Assembly (NCBI GenBank): GCA_903864375.1
Contig: CAIPFS010000368.1
Coordinates: 1 to 5,499 of the forward strand
DNA: 5,499 nucleotides
From: an uncultured Verrucomicrobiota bacterium
GTDB lineage: Bacteria; Verrucomicrobiota; Verrucomicrobiia; Limisphaerales; UBA9464
Reading direction: 5' to 3'
Each line of letters starts with the position of its first letter. Positions within the stretch are counted from its first letter, which is position 1. A program made the position numbers and the translations under genes. The notes under the pieces were generated by a model. It ran no database searches and had not been told where the DNA came from. It saw only the letters and a list, made by a program, of their open reading frames with translations. This document shows, in pieces, positions 1 through 5,499 of the stretch.

Positions 1-164
1 CCGCCGGTGATGTCAGCGGAACGCTCAAGGGCCTCGATCTGATCCTCCATCAGCGATTTGGAGTCGTAGAGGAGTCGTCCGATCAGGGTCGACTTGCCAT
101 CATCGACCGAACCGCAGGTATTGAACCGCAGGAGGTCGACTGAAACGGGTGGGGTGTGAGACAT
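1..164 (-). CDS. cysN: CysN, sulfate adenylyltransferase large (GTPase) subunit, N-terminal fragment
   Basis: This is the regulatory GTPase subunit of ATP sulfurylase, which with CysD makes APS from ATP and sulfate in the cytoplasm. Only the first 54 codons are present; the gene runs off the left edge. The sequence shows the G1 P-loop GSVDDGKS at residues 18-25, followed by TLIGRLLYDSK, a signature of the CysN/NodQ branch of EF-Tu-like GTPases. The ATG at 164 is chosen because it gives the usual short N-terminal extension before the P-loop and lies 14 bases after the cysD stop. No clear Shine-Dalgarno sequence precedes it. Because the C-terminus is missing, it cannot be seen whether this is plain CysN or a CysN-CysC fusion carrying APS kinase. 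The family call is very secure. Confidence 0.95.
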   Translation of the reverse strand, partial: MSHTPPVSVDLLRFNTCGSVDDGKSTLIGRLLYDSKSLMEDQIEALERSADITG

Positions 165-178
165 GGGGCAAATCGACT

Positions 179-1081
179 CTAGAAATAACCTTGTTTCTTG
201 CGGTCTTCCATGGCGGCTTCCGACGCCTTGTCATCGGCGCGTGAGCCCCGCTCGGTCACCCGGGCTGCGGCGATTTCCACCAGGATATCCTCCACGGTGT
301 TGGCGGGAGATTCGATCATCCCGGTGCTGATGATGTCGCCGATGGTGCGCACGCGCACAACGAGTTCCCGCACTTCCTCCGAGGGCTTGGGTGGGAGGAT
401 GGAAGTGACCGGCAGCCATTGCCCCTGACGCCGGACACATTCCCGGCGATGGCTGAAATAAATGGTGGGGACGGCGAGGTTTTCCCGCTTGATGTATTCC
501 CAGACGTCCATCTCGGTCCAGTTGCTCAGGGGAAAGACCCGCATGTGCTCACCGGCATTGACCCTGCCATTATAGAGGTTCCAAATCTCGGGTCGCTGGT
601 TCTTGGGATCCCATTGACCAAAACTGTCGCGAAAGCTGAAGAACCGTTCCTTGGCGCGGGCCTTCTCCTCGTCGCGTCGCGCTCCGCCGATCGCACAATC
701 AAAACGGAATTCCTCAATGGCCGCGAGGAGGGTGGGTATTTGAAGCCGGTTGCGGCTGACCTCACCGGGATTCGGGATGGCAATTCCGGAAGCGATGGCA
801 TCCTCGACCTTTCGAACGATGAGGCGTCCGCCCAATTCCTGTGCACGGGCATCCCTAAACGTATTCAGTTCGGGAAAGTGGTGGCCGGTGTCGACATTGA
901 GGAACGGCATCGGAATATCCGAGGGCCGGAAGGCTTTTTCAGCGAGTCGCAGGAGACAGATGGAGTCCTTGCCACCGGAAAAAAGCAGGGCTGGTCGCTC
1001 GAATTCGGCGGCGACCTCCCGCATGATATGAATGGCCTCGGTCTCCAGGTATTGGAGATGGTCCAGATGATAGGTGCTCAT
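179..1081 (-). CDS. cysD: CysD, sulfate adenylyltransferase small (catalytic) subunit
   Basis: This is the catalytic subunit of the CysDN ATP sulfurylase, which forms APS in the first step of sulfate assimilation. The 300-residue product matches the usual family length of about 300. It shows the PP-loop SGGKDS at residues 35-40, the block GGARRDEEKARAKERFFSF at about 132-150, the segment PEIWNLYNG at 164-172, and the typical CysD ending KKQGYF. The frame stays open upstream to 1267, inside cysH, but the ATG at 1081 starts directly at the family-typical N-terminus (MSTYHLDHLQYLE). The upstream extension is proline- and arginine-rich shadow sequence. The gene follows cysH after 52 bases and precedes cysN by 14 bases, which fits co-transcription and the need for equal subunit supply. 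No strong Shine-Dalgarno sequence is visible. No key residue is missing. Confidence 0.97.
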   Translation of the reverse strand: MSTYHLDHLQYLETEAIHIMREVAAEFERPALLFSGGKDSICLLRLAEKAFRPSDIPMPFLNVDTGHHFPELNTFRDARAQELGGRLIVRKVEDAIASGIAIPNPGEVSRNRLQIPTLLAAIEEFRFDCAIGGARRDEEKARAKERFFSFRDSFGQWDPKNQRPEIWNLYNGRVNAGEHMRVFPLSNWTEMDVWEYIKRENLAVPTIYFSHRRECVRRQGQWLPVTSILPPKPSEEVRELVVRVRTIGDIISTGMIESPANTVEDILVEIAAARVTERGSRADDKASEAAMEDRKKQGYF

Positions 1082-1133
1082 GTCGGTTGCGACGCGATCG
1101 ATTCCAGCGGTCCAGCGGCGTTGACCGTCCGCC

Positions 1134-1799
1134 TCAACGGGCCGCAGCGACGGCCTTGGCACCCCACGCCGCGTGCAGGCCACATTCCCGCTTCTCATCG
1201 GCCTTGGCGGGATCGAAGTAATCCCATTCGTTGGGGAGCTGATGCGCGGACAGGTAGGCCTCGGCATCCGCGTCAGACCAATAAAACAGCGGACTGACCT
1301 TCAGGGTACCGAAGTTGACGTCTTCCGACAGAATATCGAGTTCCGCCCGGTTCGGGTTCTGCACCTTTCGCAATGCCGTGATCCAGACCCGGGGTGCCAG
1401 TTCCCGCATACCGCGCTGGAAGGGTTCCAATTTCATCTCAGCACTAAAGCGCTTCAACCCCTCCTCGTCGTGAGGTGCAGGCAGGTCTCCGTGCAACGCC
1501 TCGTAATGGGCGGCGGTCTTCAACGGAAGGTAGGGATGGATGTGAAGTCCCAATCGCTTCCGGAGCTCCTCGGCATGCCGGTAGGTGGCCGGGCGGTTGT
1601 ACCCGTGGTCCACCCACAGCACCGGGATGTCCGGTTGGACCTGGGTGGCGAGGTGCAGGATCGCAGCCTCGTAGGGCCGGAAATTGGTTGAAACCACGGC
1701 TCGACCCGGGGCTTTGGCGAGGGCCCACCGGATGATGTCCTGCGGAGAAAGGGTCCGGAGATGCCGGTTTTCGTCGGCTAATGAAAGGGAAAGAGACAT
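1134..1799 (-). CDS. cysH: CysH-family phosphoadenylyl/adenylyl-sulfate reductase (thioredoxin-type)
   Basis: This is a 221-residue PAPS/APS reductase-family protein, which reduces activated sulfate to sulfite using thioredoxin. Visible features are the modified PP-loop region VVSTNFRPYEAAILH (35-49), the segment PVLWVDHGYNRPATY (59-73), KLEPFQRGMREL (123-134), and the C-terminal catalytic motif KRECGLH (203-209), whose Cys206 would be the nucleophile. Cys206 is the only cysteine, so the paired cysteines that bind a [4Fe-4S] cluster in bacterial APS reductases are absent. By family rules this points to a PAPS-type enzyme, which would require an APS kinase. The PP-loop has Arg41 where the classic E. 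coli-type SSSFG motif has Gly. I chose the ATG at 1799; an in-frame TTG at 1811 would add four residues, and neither has a good Shine-Dalgarno sequence. It sits 41 bases after cysI. The family call is firm; PAPS versus APS use is inferred. Confidence 0.93.
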   Translation of the reverse strand: MSLSLSLADENRHLRTLSPQDIIRWALAKAPGRAVVSTNFRPYEAAILHLATQVQPDIPVLWVDHGYNRPATYRHAEELRKRLGLHIHPYLPLKTAAHYEALHGDLPAPHDEEGLKRFSAEMKLEPFQRGMRELAPRVWITALRKVQNPNRAELDILSEDVNFGTLKVSPLFYWSDADAEAYLSAHQLPNEWDYFDPAKADEKRECGLHAAWGAKAVAAAR

Positions 1800-1840
1800 G
1801 GAGAGGATCAATTGCCGTCAGACGGGCCGAGCCGGTCCGC

Positions 1841-3535
1841 CTAATTGGACGGATTGGTTTCGGAAGTACCCCAAAAGGCCCGTTCAACCCAGTTTCCGAA
1901 TGCCTCGCCTGCATGGCGCTCGGCGGCAAAACGGGAGAACACGGGTCGCAGTTCGTTCACAATTTCCGGGTCCTTGATGTTATCCCGCCAGAGTCGGCTC
2001 AGGCGGGTGCCTTCCGGACTGGCTCCGATCCAGATCTGGTAGCGTCCGGGGGCCTTGCCGACGAAACCAATCTCCGAGCTGTAGGGACGGGCACAGCCGT
2101 TCGGGCAACCTGTCATCCGCACCTTGATCGCCTGGCCGGGCAGGCCCACCTCGGTGCAAAGGGCTTCCAATCGACCCACCAAGCTGGGCAGGTAACGCTC
2201 CGCTTCGGCCAACGCCAGACCACAGGTGGGCAGGGCGGGGCATCCCAACGCCTCGGCCTGAATCGACGACGCCTGATCTGTGGTTTTCACTCCAAACTCG
2301 CCCAGGATTGCCTCGATCCGGGGCCGTTCCTCGACCGATATATTGGCCAGATACACGTTCTGGTTGGCTGACAGGCGAAACTCGACGGGAAATTGATCGG
2401 CGATGCGGCGAAGCGCCGACTTGAGGCGACTGCCGGGGGAATCCTTGATGCGTCCCATTTCGACAAACAATCCCAGGAACCAGCGGCCATCCAACTGGCG
2501 TCGCCAGCCCAATTCATCGCCCGTCGAGGTGAACTGGAACGGACGTGCCGTTTCGAGTACGAATCCCGCCCGGTGCTCAATCTCGGTCCGTGCCCATGCG
2601 GCACCGCGCTCCTCGATGACATACTTCAACCGGGCGTGCTTGCGGTCGGTCCGGTCACCGAAGTCGCGATGGAGGGTCAGGACAGCCTTGGACACCGGCA
2701 CCAACTGCTCCGGCGTTAGAAACCCAATGATATCAGCGAGGCGGGCGTAGGTGGCGTCGTTGCCATGGCTTCGTCCCAAACCGCCGCCCACCGCCAGATT
2801 GTACCCCACCAGCTTCCCATTCTCCACAATGCCGATGAAACCCAGATCGTTGGTCAGAACATCCATGTCATTCACCGGGGGAAGGACAAAGGCGGCCTTG
2901 AACTTGCGCGGGAGGTATTGTTTGCCGTAGAGCGGGTCGACAAAATCCCGTTGCGCCGGATCGTCCAGGTTCAGCTGAACCCCATCGATCCAAATGGCAT
3001 GATAGGCGTTGGTCTTGGGCAGCAACGCTTCGGAAACCCGTCGGGCATCTTCGTAGACCTGCTCCCGAACCGAACTGTCGGAGGGCGTCGGGGAGGCCAT
3101 GACGTTACGGTTGACGTCGCCACAAGCCGCCAGGGTATCGACCAAGGCATCATTGATTCCCTTCATCAACGGACCCAACTGGTCCTTGACGACCCCGTGA
3201 AACTGAATGCTCTGGCGGGTGGTGATTCGAAGGGTGTCATTGCCGCAGCGGCTGGCGAGGTCGTCGAACACCCGCCATTGCGAGGCCGACAATACGCCAC
3301 CCGGAATCCGTCCCCGCACCATCAGCATGTGCTTCTTACCCGTCTTTCGGAGATCGCGATCATCCTGCTGATAGATGCCGTGAAACTTGAGAAACTGTTC
3401 GTCGTCCGCCGAAAAACAGGCTGCCTGGGCATCGGCCAGGGTCGCGGCAATCCCGCCCGCCAGGGTTGGAACAGCCAGCTTGAGCTGCTCATTGCGGGTG
3501 AGAGGTTTGGGCGCTGCCTCAGCGACATTCGTCAT
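1841..3535 (-). CDS. cysI: CysI-type assimilatory sulfite reductase, siroheme/[4Fe-4S] hemoprotein
   Basis: This enzyme catalyses the six-electron reduction of sulfite to sulfide, the last reductive step before cysteine synthesis. The product is 564 residues, close to E. coli CysI at about 570. It shows the two-fold nitrite/sulfite reductase architecture: an N-terminal ferredoxin-like half with the substrate/siroheme segment TTRQSIQFHGV (105-115), a middle block with YGKQYLPRKFK (203-213) and a glycine-rich GGGLGRSHG (250-258), and the cluster ligands C-x5-C (Cys432, Cys438) and C-x3-C (Cys477, Cys481) in GCPALPTC and TGCPNGC. The ligand positions nearly match those of E. coli. The ATG at 3535 is the first start and fits the family N-terminus. 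It is the first large gene of the operon, with a promoter candidate just upstream. No CysJ flavoprotein is adjacent, so the electron donor (NADPH via CysJ, or ferredoxin) cannot be told from this window. Confidence 0.96.
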   Translation of the reverse strand: MTNVAEAAPKPLTRNEQLKLAVPTLAGGIAATLADAQAACFSADDEQFLKFHGIYQQDDRDLRKTGKKHMLMVRGRIPGGVLSASQWRVFDDLASRCGNDTLRITTRQSIQFHGVVKDQLGPLMKGINDALVDTLAACGDVNRNVMASPTPSDSSVREQVYEDARRVSEALLPKTNAYHAIWIDGVQLNLDDPAQRDFVDPLYGKQYLPRKFKAAFVLPPVNDMDVLTNDLGFIGIVENGKLVGYNLAVGGGLGRSHGNDATYARLADIIGFLTPEQLVPVSKAVLTLHRDFGDRTDRKHARLKYVIEERGAAWARTEIEHRAGFVLETARPFQFTSTGDELGWRRQLDGRWFLGLFVEMGRIKDSPGSRLKSALRRIADQFPVEFRLSANQNVYLANISVEERPRIEAILGEFGVKTTDQASSIQAEALGCPALPTCGLALAEAERYLPSLVGRLEALCTEVGLPGQAIKVRMTGCPNGCARPYSSEIGFVGKAPGRYQIWIGASPEGTRLSRLWRDNIKDPEIVNELRPVFSRFAAERHAGEAFGNWVERAFWGTSETNPSN

Positions 3536-3538
3536 AAT

Positions 3539-3549
3539 GTTCAGTGAAC
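3539..3549. promoter_or_regulatory. Short perfect palindrome before cysI
   Basis: The 11-base sequence GTTCAGTGAAC is a perfect inverted repeat with 5-base arms and one central base. It lies 3 bases upstream of the cysI ATG. It could be half of a larger operator or a small hairpin affecting initiation, but an 11-base palindrome can also occur by chance. Confidence 0.2.
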
Positions 3550-3567
3550 TACCAATGTTACTTAGTT
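3547..3567. promoter_or_regulatory. Candidate operator for the cys operon (AACTA-N11-TAGTT)
   Basis: A perfect 5-base inverted repeat, AACTA then 11 bases then TAGTT, overlaps the predicted -10 and start region of the cysI promoter. That is the place where a repressor would act. ACTA/TAGT half-sites recall sites bound by Rrf2-family regulators such as CymR and IscR, which control sulfur genes in several phyla, but the spacing does not match a site I can name. The regulator is not in this window. The assignment is an inference. Confidence 0.25.
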
Positions 3568-3681
3568 TAAGATCGGGCGGGCGGGCGTCAAACAGCGGAT
3601 TTCTCCCGTGGGACGGTCCAGGCCCCCTTTGATAGCGAAAACCGGTCCTTTCGCCAAGCAGGCTTCGACAGTCAGCCCCAT
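3562..3681 (-). CDS. Candidate 39-residue small ORF upstream of cysI
   Basis: A 40-codon frame runs from ATG at 3681 to TAA at 3562-3564. It is preceded by AGGGGGAG (3695-3688), six bases from the start, the only strong Shine-Dalgarno sequence in the window. The predicted peptide starts MGLTVEACLAKG and ends CLTPARPILN, with two cysteines, no membrane segment and no domain I recognise. It ends 26 bases before cysI, so it could be a leader peptide or first small gene of the cys operon. Against this, the predicted cysI promoter lies inside it, so that promoter would not transcribe it, and a purine-rich stretch followed by ATG can arise by chance. It may also be plain intergenic DNA. Confidence 0.25.
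   Translation of the reverse strand: MGLTVEACLAKGPVFAIKGGLDRPTGEIRCLTPARPILN
3564..3591 (-). promoter_or_regulatory. Predicted sigma70-type promoter of cysIHDN
   Basis: On the minus strand TTGACG (3591-3586) is followed after 16 bases by TAAACT (3569-3564), matching 5/6 and 4/6 of the -35 and -10 consensus. Transcription would begin near 3557, giving a leader of about 20 bases before the cysI ATG. The spacer is GC-rich, with three CCC tracts on this strand. This is the best promoter match I saw in the window. Confidence 0.5.
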
Positions 3682-3750
3682 GAATGACTCCCCCTGAACT
3701 GCTGGCCCCCTTCGGGTTTCAAGGACGGATTGGGAAAAGGGAACGATGGC

Positions 3751-4818
3751 CTAAGGCTTGGAGGGCGGTCGTCCGGGCCCCTGGGGAGGGAGTTTTGGGG
3801 CGTCGGGACTCAATTCCACGCCAGCTTCGCGACGAAGCCGCTCGGCATAGGTGGGCAATGCTCTCAACGACTCCTGTTCGACGAGAGCCTCCCGAAGGGA
3901 ATCCCGGACCGCATCCAAAGGTTCCACCCGGGGCGGGCTCTTCTCCAACGATTTGATCAGGTAAAAGCCGACGGCGGTGACGACGACATCGCTGACCTTT
4001 CCCACTGGCAGGCTGAAACAGGCCGACTCAAATTCCCAGGGTGTCTGTCCGCGAACGACCACCATTTCACCGCCATTAGCCCTCGTTTTGGTGTCCTCGC
4101 TGTTCTCCTTCACCAGGGTTGAAAAATCAGCATCCGGCTTGCCGGCCAGAACCTTCAGCTCCTTGATCAGCGACTCCTTCCGGGAATATTCGTCGGCCGA
4201 TACCTCTTCCCCGGTGACCGGATTTCGTGTTTGCAGAACGAGTTGGGCGACCTTGACCGATTCCGGCACTTTCCAGTTTTCGGGATGGGCGGCATACGCC
4301 TTTTCAATGGCCTCGGGTGCGATTTGAATCCCTTGTTTGACCTCCCGGGTAATCAGCGCGTTGACCAGGGCTTCGTCGTATTTTTCCTGGCTGAAGGAGT
4401 CCGGCGTATAGCCCGCCCGCATCAAACGCCGGGCATAGTCCTTTTCGGTGGCCGAGTTGGTGTAAACCTTGTGGATGAAGGCATCGGCGTTGGTCCGTGC
4501 GACGGCGCGGTCGATATCGGTGGCCCGGGCCCGGCAGATTTGGATGAGGATGAGCTGGTCGAGCAGACGTCCTTCGAACTCTTCCCACTTATCCTCCTGC
4601 ACCAGACTGCCGGTGCTCATCAGTTCGGTTTGAACCCGCCGGACCATCTTGTCCAGATCGGCCCGGGTCACCGTCCACCCTTTGGCTCGCGCCAGAACGG
4701 CGTTGGTTCCTCCGGTGGCTTCAGCGGCTGAGGCGACCGATGGCGCCATGCCGATGGCGAGCCACATCCATGCCATCCAGAAAATCCGGTGAATCCCAAT
4801 GCGTCCGACGGTCGTCAT
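3751..4818 (-). CDS. Exported SurA/PpiC-like parvulin-domain protein (peptidylprolyl isomerase family)
   Basis: This is a 355-residue predicted periplasmic folding factor. Residues 1-31 form a signal peptide: a basic start, a hydrophobic core FWMAWMWLAIGMA, and a likely cleavage site after VASA. Residues 40-180 are helical and resemble the SurA N-terminal chaperone region. Residues about 187-294 form a rotamase domain, with VAQLVLQTRNP, DFSTLVKENSEDTKTRANGGE and VGKVSDVVVTAVGFYLIKSLE in the expected order. A charged helix (300-332) and a proline-rich tail follow. In typical parvulins the first strand reads RHIL and the last GxHLIK; here these are QLVL (Leu193) and GFYLIK (Tyr286), so both conserved histidines are lost and isomerase activity may be weak or absent. 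It is divergent from the 84-residue gene and ends 215 bases before cysI. There is no Shine-Dalgarno sequence before the ATG at 4818. The domain call is firm; its clients are unknown. Confidence 0.88.
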   Translation of the reverse strand: MTTVGRIGIHRIFWMAWMWLAIGMAPSVASAAEATGGTNAVLARAKGWTVTRADLDKMVRRVQTELMSTGSLVQEDKWEEFEGRLLDQLILIQICRARATDIDRAVARTNADAFIHKVYTNSATEKDYARRLMRAGYTPDSFSQEKYDEALVNALITREVKQGIQIAPEAIEKAYAAHPENWKVPESVKVAQLVLQTRNPVTGEEVSADEYSRKESLIKELKVLAGKPDADFSTLVKENSEDTKTRANGGEMVVVRGQTPWEFESACFSLPVGKVSDVVVTAVGFYLIKSLEKSPPRVEPLDAVRDSLREALVEQESLRALPTYAERLRREAGVELSPDAPKLPPQGPGRPPSKP

Positions 4819-4828
4819 GCAGGATCGG

Positions 4829-4858
4829 AGGATAGCTGCTTTCCAGGGTCGGACGCAA
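4829..4858 (-). promoter_or_regulatory. Weak promoter candidate for the parvulin-like gene
   Basis: On the minus strand TTGCGT (4858-4853) and TATCCT (4834-4829) are separated by 18 bases, matching 3/6 and 4/6 of consensus. The -10 lies 10 bases from the ATG at 4818, which would leave almost no untranslated leader. The match is weak and is offered only because the 84-base divergent region must hold promoters for both sides. Confidence 0.2.
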
Positions 4859-4867
4859 TGGGATCAC

Positions 4868-4896
4868 TTGGTGGCAGAGGAACCAACTGCTAATTT
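4868..4896 (+). promoter_or_regulatory. Promoter candidate for the 84-residue gene and mnmE
   Basis: TTGGTG (4868-4873) and TAATTT (4891-4896) are separated by 17 bases. The -35 fits moderately (TTG plus partial) and the -10 weakly. The start codon lies 6 bases after the -10, so transcription would begin at or beside the GTG, giving a leaderless or nearly leaderless mRNA. TTGGT (4868-4872) and ACCAA (4882-4886) also form a small inverted repeat here. Confidence 0.3.
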
Positions 4897-4902
4897 TGCC
4901 CG

Positions 4903-5157
4903 GTGACAACGAACGAAGAGGCCGTCCTGAGGACCCTGGTGGAGCTGGAAGCCCGTGTGGCCCATCTGGCCGCACACAAGAGCGGTCCCAGCCTGCTGCC
5001 GCTGTTTGAACAGCTCCAGCAATTGACCCGCAGCATGCCGGCGTCCACCGACCCGACCCTGTTGCACTACCTTCACAAGCAAAGCTGGCAGAAAGCGCGA
5101 CTCTGGCTCGAAGGGCGTGAGGCGGAAAACATCACAGGCAATTGCGGCCACGTGTGA
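4903..5157 (+). CDS. Small conserved-looking protein of unknown function, coupled to mnmE
   Basis: This is an 84-residue soluble protein with no signal peptide or membrane segment. The N-terminal third (EEAVLRTLVELEARVAHL) is a charged, probably amphipathic helix. The second half (about 50-84) contains DPTLLHYLHKQSWQKARLWLEG and ends GNCGHV, a Cys/His-rich, well-structured block that looks like the conserved core. I recall similar short proteins beside mnmE in Verrucomicrobiota, but I cannot name a family or function. GTG at 4903 is the only reasonable start, because an in-frame TAA stands at 4891. No Shine-Dalgarno sequence lies at a usable distance. Its stop overlaps the mnmE start in GTGA, which indicates one operon and translational coupling. 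This suggests, but does not show, a link to tRNA modification. Confidence 0.8.
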   Translation: MTTNEEAVLRTLVELEARVAHLAAHKSGPSLLPLFEQLQQLTRSMPASTDPTLLHYLHKQSWQKARLWLEGREAENITGNCGHV

Positions 5158-5499
5158 GCCACTCCCTTTCCGACACCATTGCCGCCATCGCCACCCCCCG
5201 AGGCGAGGGGGCGCTGGCCGTGGTGCGCATTTCGGGAAGACAGGCGCTGGCGGTGGCCGATGCCGTCTTTCGGTCGCCATCAGGTCGAATGCCATCCTCG
5301 GTGCCTTCCCACACCGTTCACTACGGTCACATCCACCGGGATGGCCGGATCCTGGATGAAGTCCTCCTGACCGTTTTTAGAGCTCCGCGAAGTTTCACCA
5401 CGGAAGACATCGTCGAGATTTCCGGGCATGGCGGCTCGCTGGTGTCGGGGCTTGTCCTGGGCGCGGTGCTGGCGGCGGGTGCGCGTGCCGCCGAGCCGG
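5154..5499 (+). CDS. mnmE: MnmE (TrmE), tRNA modification GTPase, N-terminal fragment
   Basis: MnmE works with MnmG to add the carboxymethylaminomethyl (or aminomethyl) group at C5 of the wobble uridine U34 in certain tRNAs, using a tetrahydrofolate derivative and GTP. The gene runs off the right edge; 115 codons are present, covering most of the N-terminal folate-binding domain. Recognisable family segments are DTIAAIATPRGEGALAVVRISG (residues 7-28), HYGHIHRDGRILDEVLLTVFRAP, and SFTTEDIVEISGHGG, corresponding to SFTGEDVLELQGHGG in E. coli MnmE. The GTPase domain is beyond the window. I place the start at GTG 5154, whose bases overlap the TGA of the preceding gene and which gives the normal N-terminus. 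No Shine-Dalgarno sequence is visible, so initiation probably depends on coupling to the upstream gene. The identity is very secure. Confidence 0.95.
   Translation, partial: MSHSLSDTIAAIATPRGEGALAVVRISGRQALAVADAVFRSPSGRMPSSVPSHTVHYGHIHRDGRILDEVLLTVFRAPRSFTTEDIVEISGHGGSLVSGLVLGAVLAAGARAAEP

Noticed and set aside
1082..1267. Upstream in-frame extension of cysD by 62 codons
   Set aside because: It would overlap cysH by 134 bases and add a Pro/Arg-rich segment unlike any CysD. The ATG at 1081 gives the standard N-terminus.
419..1297. 292-codon open frame on the plus strand
   Set aside because: It lies opposite cysD and the end of cysH, which have clear family motifs. Its translation has no recognisable domain and is typical of an antisense shadow in GC-rich DNA.
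1800..1811. Alternative TTG start of cysH adding four residues
   Set aside because: TTG is a rarer start and has no better ribosome site than the ATG at 1799, so ATG is preferred, though the case is not settled.
2765..3547. 260-codon open frame on the plus strand
   Set aside because: It is entirely opposite cysI, including its conserved motifs. No domain is seen and no promoter or Shine-Dalgarno sequence supports it.
3575..3585. Three GGG tracts separated by single C (possible G-quadruplex in the cysI promoter spacer)
   Set aside because: Only three tracts are present, and a canonical intramolecular quadruplex needs four. It is likely just local GC richness.
3690..3750. Search for a terminator after the parvulin-like gene
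   Set aside because: Only weak pairings such as CCC-GAA-GGG are present, with no T-run on the minus strand, so no terminator is called.
3684..3956. 90-codon plus-strand frame beginning between cysI and the parvulin-like gene
   Set aside because: Most of it is antisense to the C-terminus of the parvulin-like gene. Its composition is arginine- and proline-rich with no motif.
1..5499. Mobile elements, CRISPR repeats, tRNA or rRNA genes
   Set aside because: No transposase or integrase motifs, no regularly spaced direct repeats and no tRNA-like cloverleaf sequences were seen. The window is nearly filled by housekeeping coding sequence.

Overview
This is an ordinary chromosomal housekeeping window from a GC-rich (roughly 60%) bacterium. 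It carries most of an assimilatory sulfate reduction operon, a secreted SurA/PpiC-like protein, and the start of a tRNA-modification operon. The lineage is probably Verrucomicrobiota or a relative. I infer this from the small conserved-looking gene overlapping mnmE, the compact cysI-cysH-cysD-cysN order, the divergent CysH type, and weak ribosome-binding sites; none of these is decisive.

Positions 1-3535 are read on the minus strand, in the order cysI (3535-1841), cysH (1799-1134), cysD (1081-179), then the N-terminus of cysN (164 to beyond the left edge). Intergenic gaps are 41, 52 and 14 bases, so this looks like one transcription unit. CysD and CysN activate sulfate to APS, CysH reduces the activated sulfate (APS or PAPS) to sulfite, and CysI reduces sulfite to sulfide for cysteine synthesis. 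No electron-donor flavoprotein (cysJ), APS kinase (cysC) or siroheme synthase (cysG) is seen. A CysC domain could be fused to the unseen end of CysN.

Positions 3536-3750 separate the operon from the next gene. They hold a plausible sigma70-type promoter for cysI, an inverted repeat overlapping its -10 and start region, and an overlapping 39-codon ORF with the only strong Shine-Dalgarno sequence in the window.

Positions 3751-4818 (minus) encode an exported parvulin-like protein with a signal peptide, a SurA-like helical N-terminal region and a PPIase domain that lacks the two usual histidines. Positions 4819-4902 are an 84-base divergent promoter region. On the plus strand, an 84-residue protein of unknown function (4903-5157) overlaps by four bases the start of mnmE (5154 to the right edge).

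I found no mobile element, CRISPR array, rRNA or tRNA, and no strong case for a new system. The items most worth checking are the His-less parvulin, the small gene coupled to mnmE, the cysI control region and the general lack of Shine-Dalgarno sequences.
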